A DNA stretch of 64,000 bases, from contig JAUSBK010000003.1 of assembly GCA_030652115.1 (NCBI GenBank), positions 100,950 to 164,949 on the forward strand, written 5' to 3'. The notes beneath the pieces were generated by a model. It made no database searches. It had not been told where the DNA came from and saw nothing but the letters and a program-made list of their open reading frames with translations. Positions 17,342 through 28,207 of this stretch are shown piece after piece; positions within the stretch are counted from its first letter, which is position 1, and each line of letters starts with the position of its first letter. Made by a program: the position numbers and the translations under genes. The DNA comes from Coriobacteriia bacterium. Its GTDB lineage: Bacteria; Actinomycetota; Coriobacteriia; Anaerosomatales; Anaerosomataceae.

Positions 17342-17926
17342 CTAGTTGGGGGGAACGTTCTCGCCCCAGTCGATGACGCCGTTGTCGCGGTAGTCGATGA
17401 TGTGCCAGATCTCGTGGCCGATGATCCTTGAGAGGCTCGCGGTGTGCGTCGGGCTGATCACGATGCGGCCTGACTTGTAGTACGCCACTGCCTGGTAGCC
17501 GCTTGCGTCACCGAAGGTCACCGAGGTGCCGGCGAGGATCGGGTACTGTGCGATGTATCCCGCAAGGATGCTCTGCGCTTGGGCCAGTTCGTCGCCGGAG
17601 GCGGCAGGGGCGGCGGCGGTCGCCGAGCCGGTGCTCACCGTGCGGGTCGTGGACCGCGTGGTAACGACCGGCTGGATGACCGTCTCGGTCCGAGCGCGAG
17701 CGGTGAAGCTTGTGGAGAGCGGCTGCTCGGTTGCCACAGCCAGCTTGGTGGCGGTCGTGGTGCTCGCGGTGATCTTGCTCCTGAAGTCCGACGCCCGGGT
17801 GGCCGCGTCAGCGGCGACGGCGTTCGGCAGGATGCCTGCCACGAGGGTGAGGGTCAAAGCTGCCGTGATGGTGGTCGCGGCGAAGCGGAGCCAGCGGCTC
17901 TTGCCCCAGTTGGTCTTGCTTGCCAT
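17342..17926 (-). CDS. Small secreted HEXXH metalloprotease-like protein under c-di-GMP riboswitch
   Basis: A 194-residue exported protein. It has a signal peptide at about 10-39 (TLTLVAGILPNAVAA), a Thr/Ser/Ala-rich middle (50-110), then a compact domain with HEIWH at 171-175, the HEXXH zinc-protease signature. The following DYRDNG and DWGEN could supply a third metal ligand; which residue does so is not clear. Length and layout recall C. difficile PPEP-1, a c-di-GMP-regulated secreted protease that releases LPXTG adhesins, but I see no proof of common descent. ATG at 17926 with AAGGGG. It lies between two LPFTG genes and the sortase, making those proteins the obvious candidate substrates. 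Confidence 0.8.
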   Translation of the reverse strand: MASKTNWGKSRWLRFAATTITAALTLTLVAGILPNAVAADAATRASDFRSKITASTTTATKLAVATEQPLSTSFTARARTETVIQPVVTTRSTTRTVSTGSATAAAPAASGDELAQAQSILAGYIAQYPILAGTSVTFGDASGYQAVAYYKSGRIVISPTHTASLSRIIGHEIWHIIDYRDNGVIDWGENVPPN

Positions 17927-17960
17927 TCGAATCGCCCCTTGTCCGAGTTCCCGCGCACAT

Positions 17961-18002
17961 CGGCCCGACTCATCCCTGAAAGGTTTGGATGGTGTCGGGC
18001 CG
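17961..18002 (-). promoter_or_regulatory. Hairpin between c-di-GMP riboswitch and protease start (expression platform)
   Basis: Read on the minus strand, CGGCCCGAC (18002-17994) and GTCGGGCCG (17969-17961) are perfect 9-bp arms around a 24-base loop, between the riboswitch and the ATG at 17926. No T-run follows, so it is not a classic intrinsic terminator. It may be a Rho-independent pause, a Rho-linked switch or part of translational control. Confidence 0.5.
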
Positions 18003-18018
18003 CTGGTGCTTGGGCTCG

Positions 18019-18112
18019 AACCTTCGGTAATCCGGCTGTCGTGGGAAGCGAGGCTTCCTTTAGACCCGTGACTTTGCGGAGCTGGCCTTTCGACCGGCTG
18101 TGCCTTTTCGGG
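18019..18112 (-). promoter_or_regulatory. Cyclic di-GMP-I (GEMM-I) riboswitch
   Basis: The minus strand shows the GEMM-I core in order: a P2 stem GGTC-GAAA-GGCC with GNRA tetraloop (18091-18080), CGCAAAG followed by CACGGGTCTAAA (about 18078-18060), a variable P3 hairpin GGAAG/CTTCC, then the closing segment ACAGCCGGATTACCGAAGG (about 18039-18021), matching the consensus GATAGCCGGGTTGCCGA-type end. It precedes the secreted HEXXH protease gene by about 95 bases. Whether it turns the gene on or off cannot be read directly. The rest of the 330-base gap (17927-18256) holds the downstream hairpin, this element and two CRP-like sites. Confidence 0.94.
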
Positions 18113-18185
18113 AGCGTTCCGATGTTCGCTTTTCAAACACTTACACTGTGTCTATCGGCACTGGTGCTGTGGACTTGAGTCCGTT

Positions 18186-18201
18186 TGTGGCATTCGTCAC
18201 A
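18186..18201 (+). promoter_or_regulatory. CRP/FNR-like palindrome 1 between protease and sortase genes
   Basis: TGTGG-CATTCG-TCACA, nine of ten consensus half-site bases. It is upstream of the sortase start and upstream of the riboswitch of the divergent protease, so it could affect either gene. Confidence 0.45.
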
Positions 18202-18208
18202 GGTTTCA

Positions 18209-18224
18209 TGTGCGTGCCGTCACA
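18209..18224 (+). promoter_or_regulatory. CRP/FNR-like palindrome 2 between protease and sortase genes
   Basis: TGTGC-GTGCCG-TCACA, centred 23 bases (about two helical turns) from the first site, on the same DNA face. Ends 17 bases before the AGGAGGG of the sortase gene. Confidence 0.45.
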
Positions 18225-18256
18225 GCCTGAGCACGGCGAGAGGAGGGTCAGGCCCC

Positions 18257-18928
18257 ATGAAGCGCTCTGCGCGATGGACCCGTGCGGCGAGCAATCTCCT
18301 GCTCGGCGTGGCGCTCGGACTCCTCTCGTACTACACCCTCACAACGCTGCTCACCGAGGTCGCCCAGCGTGACCTCCGTGACGAGCACGCTGACGTCGTG
18401 GCGTTCGCGGCGGAGGATCCCGAAGCGTCGCTCGAGACGTCAGCCGGCCCCGCGCTCGACTTCACCGGGTGGAGTGAGCAGGACGAGACGTACTGGGTCG
18501 CGCTCGCCGAAGGCGAGGCCTTCGGCAGGATCGTCATCCCTGTTATCGGCCTGGATGCGATCGTCATGAACGGTGTCAGCCCAAACGATCTTCGCCGTGG
18601 CCCCGGCTGGATCGACTGGACGGATCTGCCCGGGCCCACAGGCACCTGCGGCATCTCGGGGCATCGCACGACGTACGGCGCCCCGTTCCGCCGCGTGGAT
18701 GAACTCAAACCGGGTGATACCATCGACGTGTACTCGCCGTACCGCCGCTACCGCTACGAGGTCACCGGCACGCTCATCGTGCTGCCGAGTCAGACCGAGG
18801 TGGTGGATTCGACCGAGCAGCCGACGCTGACGCTCACCGCATGCCATCCGCTGTACAGCGCGGCGTACCGGATCGCGGTCCAGGCCAAGCTCGTGGACGT
18901 GCGGCTCGTCGAGGCAACCGAGGAGTAG
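18257..18928 (+). CDS. Sortase, class E-like
   Basis: A membrane-anchored cysteine transpeptidase of 223 residues that attaches LPXTG-type proteins to the cell wall. An N-terminal membrane helix (about 12-33) is followed by the sortase beta-barrel with catalytic His136 in SGHRTTYG, Cys196 in TLTACHP and Arg205 in AAYRIAV. The TLTxCHP and GHRTTYGAPF motifs are typical of actinobacterial class E sortases. ATG at 18257 with AGGAGGG. Class E enzymes often prefer LAXTG, whereas the two local substrates have LPFTG. It is followed after 9 bases by an epimerase gene, perhaps only by operon packing. Confidence 0.92.
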   Translation: MKRSARWTRAASNLLLGVALGLLSYYTLTTLLTEVAQRDLRDEHADVVAFAAEDPEASLETSAGPALDFTGWSEQDETYWVALAEGEAFGRIVIPVIGLDAIVMNGVSPNDLRRGPGWIDWTDLPGPTGTCGISGHRTTYGAPFRRVDELKPGDTIDVYSPYRRYRYEVTGTLIVLPSQTEVVDSTEQPTLTLTACHPLYSAAYRIAVQAKLVDVRLVEATEE

Positions 18929-18937
18929 GGGACGCAC

Positions 18938-19879
18938 ATGCGAGTCGTCGTGACCGGCGGGGCGGGCTTCATCGGCAGCAGCCTGGTATATGCGCTCATC
19001 AGCGGCAGGTCGGAGGTCTCGATCATCGACGACCTGTCCACGGGATCCATGGACAACGTCCATCCCGCCGCAGCCTTCCGCAGGCTCGATATCACAGGGC
19101 CCGGCCTGGCCGAGGCCATCGCAGCGGCATCCCCGGACGTGGTCGTCCACCTTGCGGCGCAGGTGAGCGTGCATGTCTCGATCGCGGACCCCGAGCTCGA
19201 TCGTCGCGTGAACGTCGAGGGCACCCGGGCCGTAGCGGAGGCAGCGGTCGCAGCCGGCGCTCGGCGTGTGCTCTTCGCGTCGTCGGCGGCTGTCTATGGC
19301 GACCCGACCGAACTTCCGCTTACCGAGGAGTCGCCCACCGCGCCCGCGGTGCCGTACGGCCACTCCAAACTCGCTGCCGAAGGCGTGCTTGCCGAGGTCC
19401 TGCGACCCGCTGGCGTCGACTTCGCGGCGTTCCGCTTCGCCAACGTCTACGGCCCGCGTCAGAAGGCCGAGGGGGAGGGCGGCGTCGTGGCCCAGTTCGG
19501 CACGCGCATGGCGCGGCGCGAGACGCCGGTCATCTACGGGACCGGCAAGCAGACGCGCGACTTCATCTTCGTGGCCGACGTGGTGAACGCGTGCGTGCAG
19601 GCTGCCGAGTTCGAGGGCACGCTGGCGCTGCCCGGTGCGAACGGTCCTGCGTACAACATCTCCACCGGCAGGGCCACCTCGGTGAACATGCTTGCCGAGG
19701 GGCTGCGGGTGACGATGCGCTATCCCGGCACGATCGAGCACGTCGATCCGCGTGCGGGCGACGTCGATGAGAGCGTCCTTTCGCCCGAGAAAGCCGAGCG
19801 CATCTTCGGCTGGCGCGCCGCTGTAGAGCTGCAGACCGGCCTTGGCGGAACGGCTGCCTGGTTCCTTCAGCACCAATGA
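18938..19879 (+). CDS. NAD-dependent epimerase/dehydratase (UDP-glucose 4-epimerase-like)
   Basis: A 313-residue extended short-chain dehydrogenase that probably epimerises or dehydrates a nucleotide sugar. NAD-binding GGAGFIG is at 7-13, the catalytic Ser in SSAAVYGD near 117 and YGHSK near 145 (Tyr and Lys of the YxxxK pair). The length and TRDFIFVADV motif fit GalE-like enzymes. Starts 9 bases after the sortase, ends in ATGA overlap with the next gene. Possible roles are cell-wall glycan or exopolysaccharide precursors. The exact substrate cannot be told from sequence. Confidence 0.9.
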   Translation: MRVVVTGGAGFIGSSLVYALISGRSEVSIIDDLSTGSMDNVHPAAAFRRLDITGPGLAEAIAAASPDVVVHLAAQVSVHVSIADPELDRRVNVEGTRAVAEAAVAAGARRVLFASSAAVYGDPTELPLTEESPTAPAVPYGHSKLAAEGVLAEVLRPAGVDFAAFRFANVYGPRQKAEGEGGVVAQFGTRMARRETPVIYGTGKQTRDFIFVADVVNACVQAAEFEGTLALPGANGPAYNISTGRATSVNMLAEGLRVTMRYPGTIEHVDPRAGDVDESVLSPEKAERIFGWRAAVELQTGLGGTAAWFLQHQ

Positions 19880-20427
19880 GCTCACCACAGGACACGGATG
19901 ACGGAGCACGGAGGGTCGAGGATCTCTACCGCGCGAAGGCCCGTGCCGAGGTGGACGCCGCCGAGGCGCTGGTCCCCGGGGCCAGCGTGGTGCGTGGGCA
20001 GGGCGATGTGCTCGCAGATGTGTTGCTCGTGAAGGGCGAACCCGGTCCCGGGGACCGTGCGAAGAAGCGCGCGCTTGCTGGCGAGGACGGTGCGGCGATC
20101 GGCCGTGCGCTCGACGCTCTCGGCATGTCCCCGGCACGCTTCGCTGTGTGTACTCGCGTTGGACCGGCGAAGGCGAAGCGCATCGAACGTCTCCGGCTGC
20201 TCGCCGAGGCCGTCGACCCGCGTACGATCGTGCTGCTCGACGAGCACGCCTCCGAGGACTTCGGGCGCGCGTTCGGGATGCCGACGCCTGCACCCGGCAT
20301 CGTGGTCAGCATACTCGGGCGGGACGTGCTGGCGGTGGATGGCTTCGAGGCGTCACTCGGCGATGAGAAGCACAAGCGACGCGTGTGGAGCCAGCTGAAG
20401 GCGCTCGAGAGACACGGGCAGCTCTAG
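19876..20427 (+). CDS. Degenerate uracil-DNA-glycosylase-superfamily-like protein
   Basis: A 183-residue protein that resembles family-4-type uracil-DNA glycosylases in pattern. EPGPGDRAKKRALAGEDG near 54-71 is comparable to the motif-A region. FEASLGDEKHKRRVWSQLK near the C-terminus is comparable to HPSA-type motif B, but the His is Phe here. No FeS cysteine set is visible (a single Cys near 112). It may therefore be an inactive relative or a divergent enzyme. ATG at 19876 overlaps the epimerase stop. The assignment is pattern-based and tentative. Confidence 0.6.
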   Translation: MSSPQDTDDGARRVEDLYRAKARAEVDAAEALVPGASVVRGQGDVLADVLLVKGEPGPGDRAKKRALAGEDGAAIGRALDALGMSPARFAVCTRVGPAKAKRIERLRLLAEAVDPRTIVLLDEHASEDFGRAFGMPTPAPGIVVSILGRDVLAVDGFEASLGDEKHKRRVWSQLKALERHGQL

Positions 20428-20436
20428 AGAACACGA

Positions 20437-20459
20437 ACGGGCGCCCATCGGGCGCCCGT
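20437..20459. terminator. Bidirectional terminator
   Basis: ACGGGCGCCC and GGGCGCCCGT are perfect 10-bp arms with a 3-base ATC loop, between convergent UDG-like and ferredoxin genes. Confidence 0.75.
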
Positions 20460-20481
20460 CTGGTCATTGGATGCGGTGGGG

Positions 20482-20670
20482 CTAGTCCTCTTCGATCTCC
20501 GTGATGGCGCCCATCGGGCACTCCTCCATGCAGGTCCCGCAGCCCGTGCAGTCGTCCTCGTTCACCGGCTGAGTGACGTCATCCACGAGTTCGAGCACGC
20601 CCTCCGGGCACGCGTCCACGCAGATACCGCAGCCTGAGCACTCGTCCTCGTCGATGATGGGTCGGGGCAT
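20482..20670 (-). CDS. 2[4Fe-4S] ferredoxin
   Basis: A 62-residue clostridial-type ferredoxin with two CxxCxxCxxxCP clusters: CSGCGICVDACP and CTGCGTCMEECP. It is a low-potential electron carrier in the cytoplasm. ATG at 20670 has AAGGAGA upstream; longer in-frame sequence is not credible. Single gene, convergent with the UDG-like gene and divergent from the dnaK operon. Fits an anaerobic metabolism. Confidence 0.95.
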   Translation of the reverse strand: MPRPIIDEDECSGCGICVDACPEGVLELVDDVTQPVNEDDCTGCGTCMEECPMGAITEIEED

Positions 20671-20845
20671 GGGCGTCTCCTTCTGGCTCTCGCACCGCGC
20701 ACGCGCGGCGGCGGGTGTGTCGCGGCGGATGATACCGACCGCGGGGCCGCGTGTAAAGGGTATGAAGGGGGGTGGCCACAGACTCCCCATCTGCGGGTTT
20801 CGGGCCGCAGCTCCGGGGGTATATCAACGGGGCGCAGTAAGGAAA

Positions 20846-20875
20846 CTTGACAATGCAACACTCAGATTTTAGACT
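20846..20875 (+). promoter_or_regulatory. dnaK promoter overlapped by HAIR-like HspR operator
   Basis: Promoter: TTGACA (20847-20852), 17-base spacer, TAGACT (20870-20875). Overlapping it, CTTGACA-N7-ACTCAGA (20846-20866) matches the HAIR consensus CTTGAGT-N7-ACTCAAG at five of seven bases per arm. HspR is encoded as the fourth gene of this operon, so autorepression is expected. The rest of the 305-base gap upstream of dnaK shows only the ferredoxin start region and leader. Confidence 0.75.
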
Positions 20876-20975
20876 CGGCAGGGCTGCGGACGAGTGACAG
20901 AATCCGCAGTCGCCGCATCTCGTGAACAAGCCGCTCCGGACGTGCGCCGGGGAGGATTCGAAAGGAGCACTACTC

Positions 20976-22865
20976 ATGGGCAAGATCATCGGTATCGACC
21001 TTGGCACCACCAACTCGGCGGTCGCGGTTCTCGAAGGTGGCGAACCTACGATCATCGTGAACGCCGAAGGCGACCGCACCACGCCGTCGGTCGTCGCGTT
21101 CCGCAAAGACGGGGAGCGCATCGTCGGCAAGGCCGCCAAGAACCAGGCGATCACCAATCCCGAGAACACCATCACGTCGATCAAGCGCTTCATCGGCCGC
21201 AAGTTCGAGGAGACCTCCTCGGAGCGCGGAACCATCGCGTACAACGTTTCGAAGGGCAAAGACGGCCGCTCGGTCGTCGACATCGAAGGCAAGCACTTCA
21301 CCCCCGAGGAGATCTCGGCGATGGTGCTGCAGAAGCTCAAGGCCGACGCTGAGGCGTACCTCGGCCATCCGGTCACCGAAGCGGTCATCACGGTCCCGGC
21401 GTACTTCAACGACTCACAGCGCCAGGCCACGAAGGACGCGGGCAAGATCGCCGGTCTCGAGGTCAAGCGCATCATCAACGAGCCTACGGCCGCTGCACTC
21501 GCGTACGGTCTCGACAAGGGACACCAGGACCAGACGGTTCTCGTCTTCGACCTCGGCGGCGGCACGTTCGACGTGTCGGTCCTCGACATCGGCGAGGGCG
21601 TCTTCGAGGTCAAGTCCACCAACGGTGACAACCACCTCGGCGGCGATGACTGGGACCAGCGCGTGATCGACTGGCTCGCGGACAAGTTCAAGGCCGACCA
21701 CGGCATCGACTTGCGCGCCGACAAGATGGCGCTCCAGCGTCTCAAGGAGAAGGCCGAGCAGGCGAAAATGGAGCTCTCCACCACGCAGACCACGCAGATC
21801 AACGCCCCGTTCATCACGGCGGACGCGTCAGGCCCGAAGCATCTGGACTACACGCTCACGCGTGCCGAGTTCCAGAAGATCACGAGCGACCTGCTCGATC
21901 GCTGCAAGAAGCCGGTGGAGTCCGCGATCAAGGACGCAGGCATCAAGGCGAGCGAGATCAGCGAGGTCATCCTGGTCGGTGGCTCGACCCGTATGCCTGC
22001 GGTGCAGGAACTCGTGAAGGGCATCACCGGCAAGGACCCGCACAAGGGCGTCAACCCGGACGAGGTCGTGGCGGTCGGAGCGGCCATCCAGGGCGGCGTG
22101 CTCGGCGGCGACGTGAAGGACATCCTGCTCCTCGACGTGACCCCGCTTTCGCTGGGCGTTGAGACCCTTGGCGGCGTGATGACCAAGCTCATCGAGCGCA
22201 ACACCACCATTCCGACTCGCAAGAGCGAGACGTTCACCACAGCTGCCGACGGTCAGAACTCGGTGGAGATCCACGTGCTCCAGGGTGAGCGCGAGATGGC
22301 CACCTACAACAAGACGCTCGGCAAGTTCCACCTGATGAACATCCCGCCGGCGCCGCGCGGTATCCCGCAGATCGAGGTCACGTTCGACATCGACGCCAAC
22401 GGCATCGTGAATGTCTCGGCCAAGGACCGCGGCACGGGTCAGGAGCAGAAGATCACCATCACCGGCACGACCGCGCTTTCCGACGAGGAAGTGGACCGCA
22501 TGGTGAACGACGCGGAGAGCCACGCCGACGAGGACAAGCAGAAGAAGGAAGAGGCCGAGGCACGCAACACCGCCGACAGCCTCGTTTACGGCACCGAGAA
22601 GACCCTCGTCGACCTTGGCGAGAAGGTCCCTGCCGAGACCAAGAGCGACGTCGAGGCGGCGGTTGCAGAGGTCAAGAAGGCGCTCGAGGGCGACGACACG
22701 GACGCGATCCGCACCGCCACGCAGGCGCTGCAGGAGAAGAGCTACAAGCTCGCCGAGATCGTGTACCAGCAGGTCTCCGAGGAGCAGGGTGCCGAAGGCG
22801 CCGAGGCTGCGCCCGAGGGTGACGAAGAAGTGGCCGACTACGAAGTCGTCGATGAGGATCAGTAA
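20976..22865 (+). CDS. dnaK: Chaperone DnaK (Hsp70)
   Basis: ATP-driven chaperone of 629 residues. The nucleotide-binding domain starts [14 protein letters not shown] and includes [11 protein letters not shown] and GGSTRMPAV. The substrate-binding domain begins after [14 protein letters not shown], and the acidic C-terminal lid ends in DEDQ. The ATG at 20976 follows AAAGGAG. Works with GrpE and DnaJ encoded directly downstream; the gap to grpE is 2 bases. Controlled by the HAIR-overlapped promoter. Confidence 0.98.
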   Translation: MGKIIGIDLGTTNSAVAVLEGGEPTIIVNAEGDRTTPSVVAFRKDGERIVGKAAKNQAITNPENTITSIKRFIGRKFEETSSERGTIAYNVSKGKDGRSVVDIEGKHFTPEEISAMVLQKLKADAEAYLGHPVTEAVITVPAYFNDSQRQATKDAGKIAGLEVKRIINEPTAAALAYGLDKGHQDQTVLVFDLGGGTFDVSVLDIGEGVFEVKSTNGDNHLGGDDWDQRVIDWLADKFKADHGIDLRADKMALQRLKEKAEQAKMELSTTQTTQINAPFITADASGPKHLDYTLTRAEFQKITSDLLDRCKKPVESAIKDAGIKASEISEVILVGGSTRMPAVQELVKGITGKDPHKGVNPDEVVAVGAAIQGGVLGGDVKDILLLDVTPLSLGVETLGGVMTKLIERNTTIPTRKSETFTTAADGQNSVEIHVLQGEREMATYNKTLGKFHLMNIPPAPRGIPQIEVTFDIDANGIVNVSAKDRGTGQEQKITITGTTALSDEEVDRMVNDAESHADEDKQKKEEAEARNTADSLVYGTEKTLVDLGEKVPAETKSDVEAAVAEVKKALEGDDTDAIRTATQALQEKSYKLAEIVYQQVSEEQGAEGAEAAPEGDEEVADYEVVDEDQ

Positions 22866-22867
22866 TC

Positions 22868-23512
22868 ATGGACCGCACGCGCAAAGACCCGACCGGGGGT
22901 AACCCATCCGGTCTCGGTCCCCGGGCCGATCGCCCTGCGGAGGTTCCCTTCGGGGTTCCCCCGGTCGGCTCCATGCCCGTCGATGATCCTGAACTCCGGG
23001 ACGACCTCGGGGCTGAGTATGAGTTCAGGGGCGACGTGCTCGAAGACGAGCTCGAGGCTGCGCGGCGGGAAGCCGCCGCGCACCTCGATACCGCGCAGCG
23101 TCTGCAGGCCGACTTCGACAACTACCGCAAGCGGGTTGCGCGGGACGCGGAGGACGCGGCCAAGCGCGCGGGCCAGCGCGTGATCTCCGAGATGCTGCCC
23201 GCGCTCGACAACCTCGAGCGCGCGCTTGCGCACGTGGAATCGGGCGGCGAGGGCCAGCAGCTCACGGATGGCGTGCGGATGGTGGTCCAGCAGGTGCTCG
23301 ACGTCTTCGCCAAAGAGGGCGTGGAGCGCATCGATCCTCTCGGCCAGCAGTTCGATCCGAACGAGCACCAGGCGGTCGGACAGTCCGCACGCGACGACGT
23401 GCCCGAGAGCACGGTGGTGGACATGTTCCAGGCCGGCTACCGGATGCACGGTCGCGTGCTTCGGCCCGCGGCGGTCGTCGTGAGCACCGGAGGCCCCGCG
23501 CCGAAGGAGTAG
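22868..23512 (+). CDS. grpE: Nucleotide exchange factor GrpE
   Basis: A 214-residue GrpE with a disordered Pro/Gly-rich N-terminus, a long coiled coil (about 50-120), then the beta domain. Family motifs include DFDNYRKRV, LDNLERAL and the C-terminal GRVLRPAAVVVS. It releases ADP from DnaK. It starts 2 bases after dnaK and ends 3 bases before dnaJ, so it is clearly co-translated. Confidence 0.95.
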   Translation: MDRTRKDPTGGNPSGLGPRADRPAEVPFGVPPVGSMPVDDPELRDDLGAEYEFRGDVLEDELEAARREAAAHLDTAQRLQADFDNYRKRVARDAEDAAKRAGQRVISEMLPALDNLERALAHVESGGEGQQLTDGVRMVVQQVLDVFAKEGVERIDPLGQQFDPNEHQAVGQSARDDVPESTVVDMFQAGYRMHGRVLRPAAVVVSTGGPAPKE

Positions 23513-23515
23513 GCC

Positions 23516-24646
23516 ATGGCCGACAAGGACTACTACGACATACTCGGCGTGCCCAAGACGGCCACGACCGACGAGATCAAGAAGGCGTTCCGCAAGCAGG
23601 CGCGCAAGCATCATCCCGACGCGGGAGGCTCCGAGGAGAAGTTCAAGGAGCTGAACGAGGCGTACGAGATCCTCTCCGACGACGAGAAGCGCACGCAGTA
23701 CGACACCTATGGCCGGTACTTCGGCGGGAACATGCCGCCGGCCGGTGCCGGTCCCGGAGGCGCGGGTTACCCGGGCGGCTATCCCGGTGGCGGCTTCCCG
23801 GGCGGAGCGAGCTATCAGACGGCCGACATGGGCGACCTGGGCGATCTGTTCGGCAACCTGTTCAGCGGGACCTCAGGTGGCGGTGGCGGCCGAAAGGCCG
23901 CGCATCGCGGGGCCGACCTGCAGTACGACCTCACGCTCTCGTTCGACGAGGCGCTCAAGGGCACGTCGACGAAGGTGGACGTCAGGCGAACCGAGACGTG
24001 TGCCGCATGCAAGGGCACGGGCGCGCGGCCGGGTACGAGCCCGGTCACCTGTCCCACCTGCAACGGTAGCGGGCACGTGAGCCAGGGCCAGGGCCTCTTC
24101 GGCTTCTCGCGGCCGTGTCAGCGCTGTGGCGGCAAGGGCACGATCGTCGAGAGCCCGTGCGCCACATGCAAGGGCAAGGGCAAGGTCGTGCGCGTCAAAC
24201 CGCTCACGGTGAACATCCCGCCGGGCGTGACCGACGCCGGAAAGTTGCGCTTCGCCGGGAAGGGCGAGCAGGGCACAGGCGGCGGACCTGCGGGCGACCT
24301 CTACGTGATCACGCACATCACGCCGCACAAGTTCTTCGCGCGTGATGGCGCGGACGTGCTGATCGACCTGCCGGTGACGATCGTGGAAGCGACGCTCGGG
24401 GCCGACGTGACCGTCCCCGTGCCGGACGGAAGCAAGGTCAAGCTCAAGGTGGCGCCGGGCACCGCGGATGGCAAGGTTCTGCGGGTGCCGGGCAAGGGCG
24501 CCCCGAAGCTCAAGGGCAAGGGCAACGGCGACCTCAAGGTCCGCGTGAGGATCGCGGTGCCGGACAAGGTCACCGCCGAGCAGAAGGAACTACTGCGCCG
24601 ATTCGAGTCGTCGCGTGACGAGGACGTTCGGGCGCACATCGCATGA
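23516..24646 (+). CDS. dnaJ: Co-chaperone DnaJ
   Basis: A 376-residue type I Hsp40. J domain (1-70) with HPD in HHPDAGG, Gly-rich region (about 75-125), and a zinc-binding domain with four CxxCxGxG repeats ([32 protein letters not shown]) at about 162-230. Two C-terminal substrate-binding beta domains follow. Stimulates DnaK ATPase. Third gene of the chaperone operon; hspR starts 16 bases later. Confidence 0.97.
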   Translation: MADKDYYDILGVPKTATTDEIKKAFRKQARKHHPDAGGSEEKFKELNEAYEILSDDEKRTQYDTYGRYFGGNMPPAGAGPGGAGYPGGYPGGGFPGGASYQTADMGDLGDLFGNLFSGTSGGGGGRKAAHRGADLQYDLTLSFDEALKGTSTKVDVRRTETCAACKGTGARPGTSPVTCPTCNGSGHVSQGQGLFGFSRPCQRCGGKGTIVESPCATCKGKGKVVRVKPLTVNIPPGVTDAGKLRFAGKGEQGTGGGPAGDLYVITHITPHKFFARDGADVLIDLPVTIVEATLGADVTVPVPDGSKVKLKVAPGTADGKVLRVPGKGAPKLKGKGNGDLKVRVRIAVPDKVTAEQKELLRRFESSRDEDVRAHIA

Positions 24647-24662
24647 GGAAGGAGTCCCGGCC

Positions 24663-25079
24663 GTGGTGAGACAGCAGCGAGGCAGCAGTGGCAAGGACCG
24701 GCCGGTCTACATGATCAGCGTGGCCGCCGAGTTGGCGGGCGTGCATCCACAGACGCTCAGGATCTACGAGCGCAAGGCGCTCGTGCAGCCCACGCGTTCG
24801 CCGGGCGGCACGCGCCTGTACTCGGAGGCCGATATCGAGCGGTTGCGGCTCATCCAGCAGCTCACGCAGGACGAGGGAGTCAACCTCGCGGGCGTGATGC
24901 GGATCATCGAGCTCCAGATCGAGAAGGAGCGGCTCGAATCGCAGCTCGCCGACGCCGAGGCCGCGGCGTCGCGCGCCGAGCGGCAGCTGGCGAACGAGAT
25001 CAACGAGTTCCGCCGCTCGATGCGGGCCGACATCGTGCACGTGCCGCGTGGCGGCATGGTGCGGAGGGACGGTCGCTGA
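24663..25079 (+). CDS. hspR: MerR-family heat-shock repressor HspR
   Basis: A 138-residue MerR-type regulator that represses its own operon in actinobacteria with DnaK as co-repressor. Winged helix with VAAELAGVHPQTLRIYERK near 22-40 and GGTRLYSEADIERL next, then a C-terminal coiled coil. GTG at 24663 is chosen because AAGGAGT lies 8 bases upstream; further in-frame sequence overlaps dnaJ. Its expected operator overlaps the dnaK promoter at 20846. Confidence 0.93.
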   Translation: MVRQQRGSSGKDRPVYMISVAAELAGVHPQTLRIYERKALVQPTRSPGGTRLYSEADIERLRLIQQLTQDEGVNLAGVMRIIELQIEKERLESQLADAEAAASRAERQLANEINEFRRSMRADIVHVPRGGMVRRDGR

Positions 25080-25156
25080 TGACTGACAGGCGCAGCGGAC
25101 TTGTCCGCTGGCTCGAGGGCGTGCGCGCAGGGGAGATCCACGGCGGCCCGCTTTGA
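25079..25156 (+). CDS. Possible 25-residue peptide after hspR
   Basis: ATG overlaps the hspR stop as TGATG, giving a 25-codon frame (MTDRRSGLVRWLEG...) with no recognisable family. The overlap is the only support. It may be chance. The remaining 124 bases to clpB show no further gene. Confidence 0.2.
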   Translation: MTDRRSGLVRWLEGVRAGEIHGGPL

Positions 25157-25280
25157 CTGGTTGTGGCGTGGGTGTACTCACGCGTGATGAAGAACAGGAC
25201 AGCACCCGCTTGAACCGTCGGCCGGTAGCCCGGGTGGCTGCCGCAAGGGGAACGGGCGTGGCTCGTAGGAGTTGAGTGAC

Positions 25281-27887
<2,607 letters not shown>

Positions 27888-28207
27888 CGAAAGGGAGTAC
27901 CTGCAATGCGAACCATGCCGACCCAGGAGGGCATCGGCTACCTGCTCAATCGGGCATCGTACTTGAGGACTCCGAACGTCACGAACGCCACGAGCGCCTG
28001 AAGCGCCAGCCGCCAGCGAACCAGCCCCCTCATCGATGCCCCCTCACGTCAGGTGTCAGGCCGAGTATAGGGGAGCGCGTCGGCCGATGACGACCGCCAC
28101 TCGCCGACACATGTGTGCCGTCCACCCGCTTTCGGGGTGCGCGCAGATACGTTTGCCTGCATACTGGCGGACGGTGTGTCCGAAGGCGCTTGTAGGGGGC
28201 TCTCAGC
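27888..28207. other. 320-base gap between clpB and the MFS gene
   Basis: Contains no recognised RNA or strong terminator. Two tiny frames overlap on opposite strands (a 31-codon plus-strand frame from 27906 and the minus-strand frame annotated at 27938). A 10-bp palindrome ACACATGTGT lies at 28107-28116, about 90 bases before the MFS start, and could be an operator. Confidence 0.4.
27938..28033 (-). CDS. Possible 31-residue membrane peptide
   Basis: ATG at 28033 stands 5 bases after GAGGGGGC and opens a 31-codon frame whose middle is hydrophobic (LALQALVAFVTFGVL) flanked by Arg and Lys, like a single-span small protein. The overlapping plus-strand frame is less convincing. No homolog is recognised, so this is a weak call. 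Confidence 0.3.
   Translation of the reverse strand: MRGLVRWRLALQALVAFVTFGVLKYDARLSR

Noticed and set aside
20579..21817. 412-codon minus-strand frame over dnaK and ferredoxin
   Set aside because: Antisense to dnaK and overlapping the real ferredoxin frame; classic antisense-of-Hsp70 artefact.
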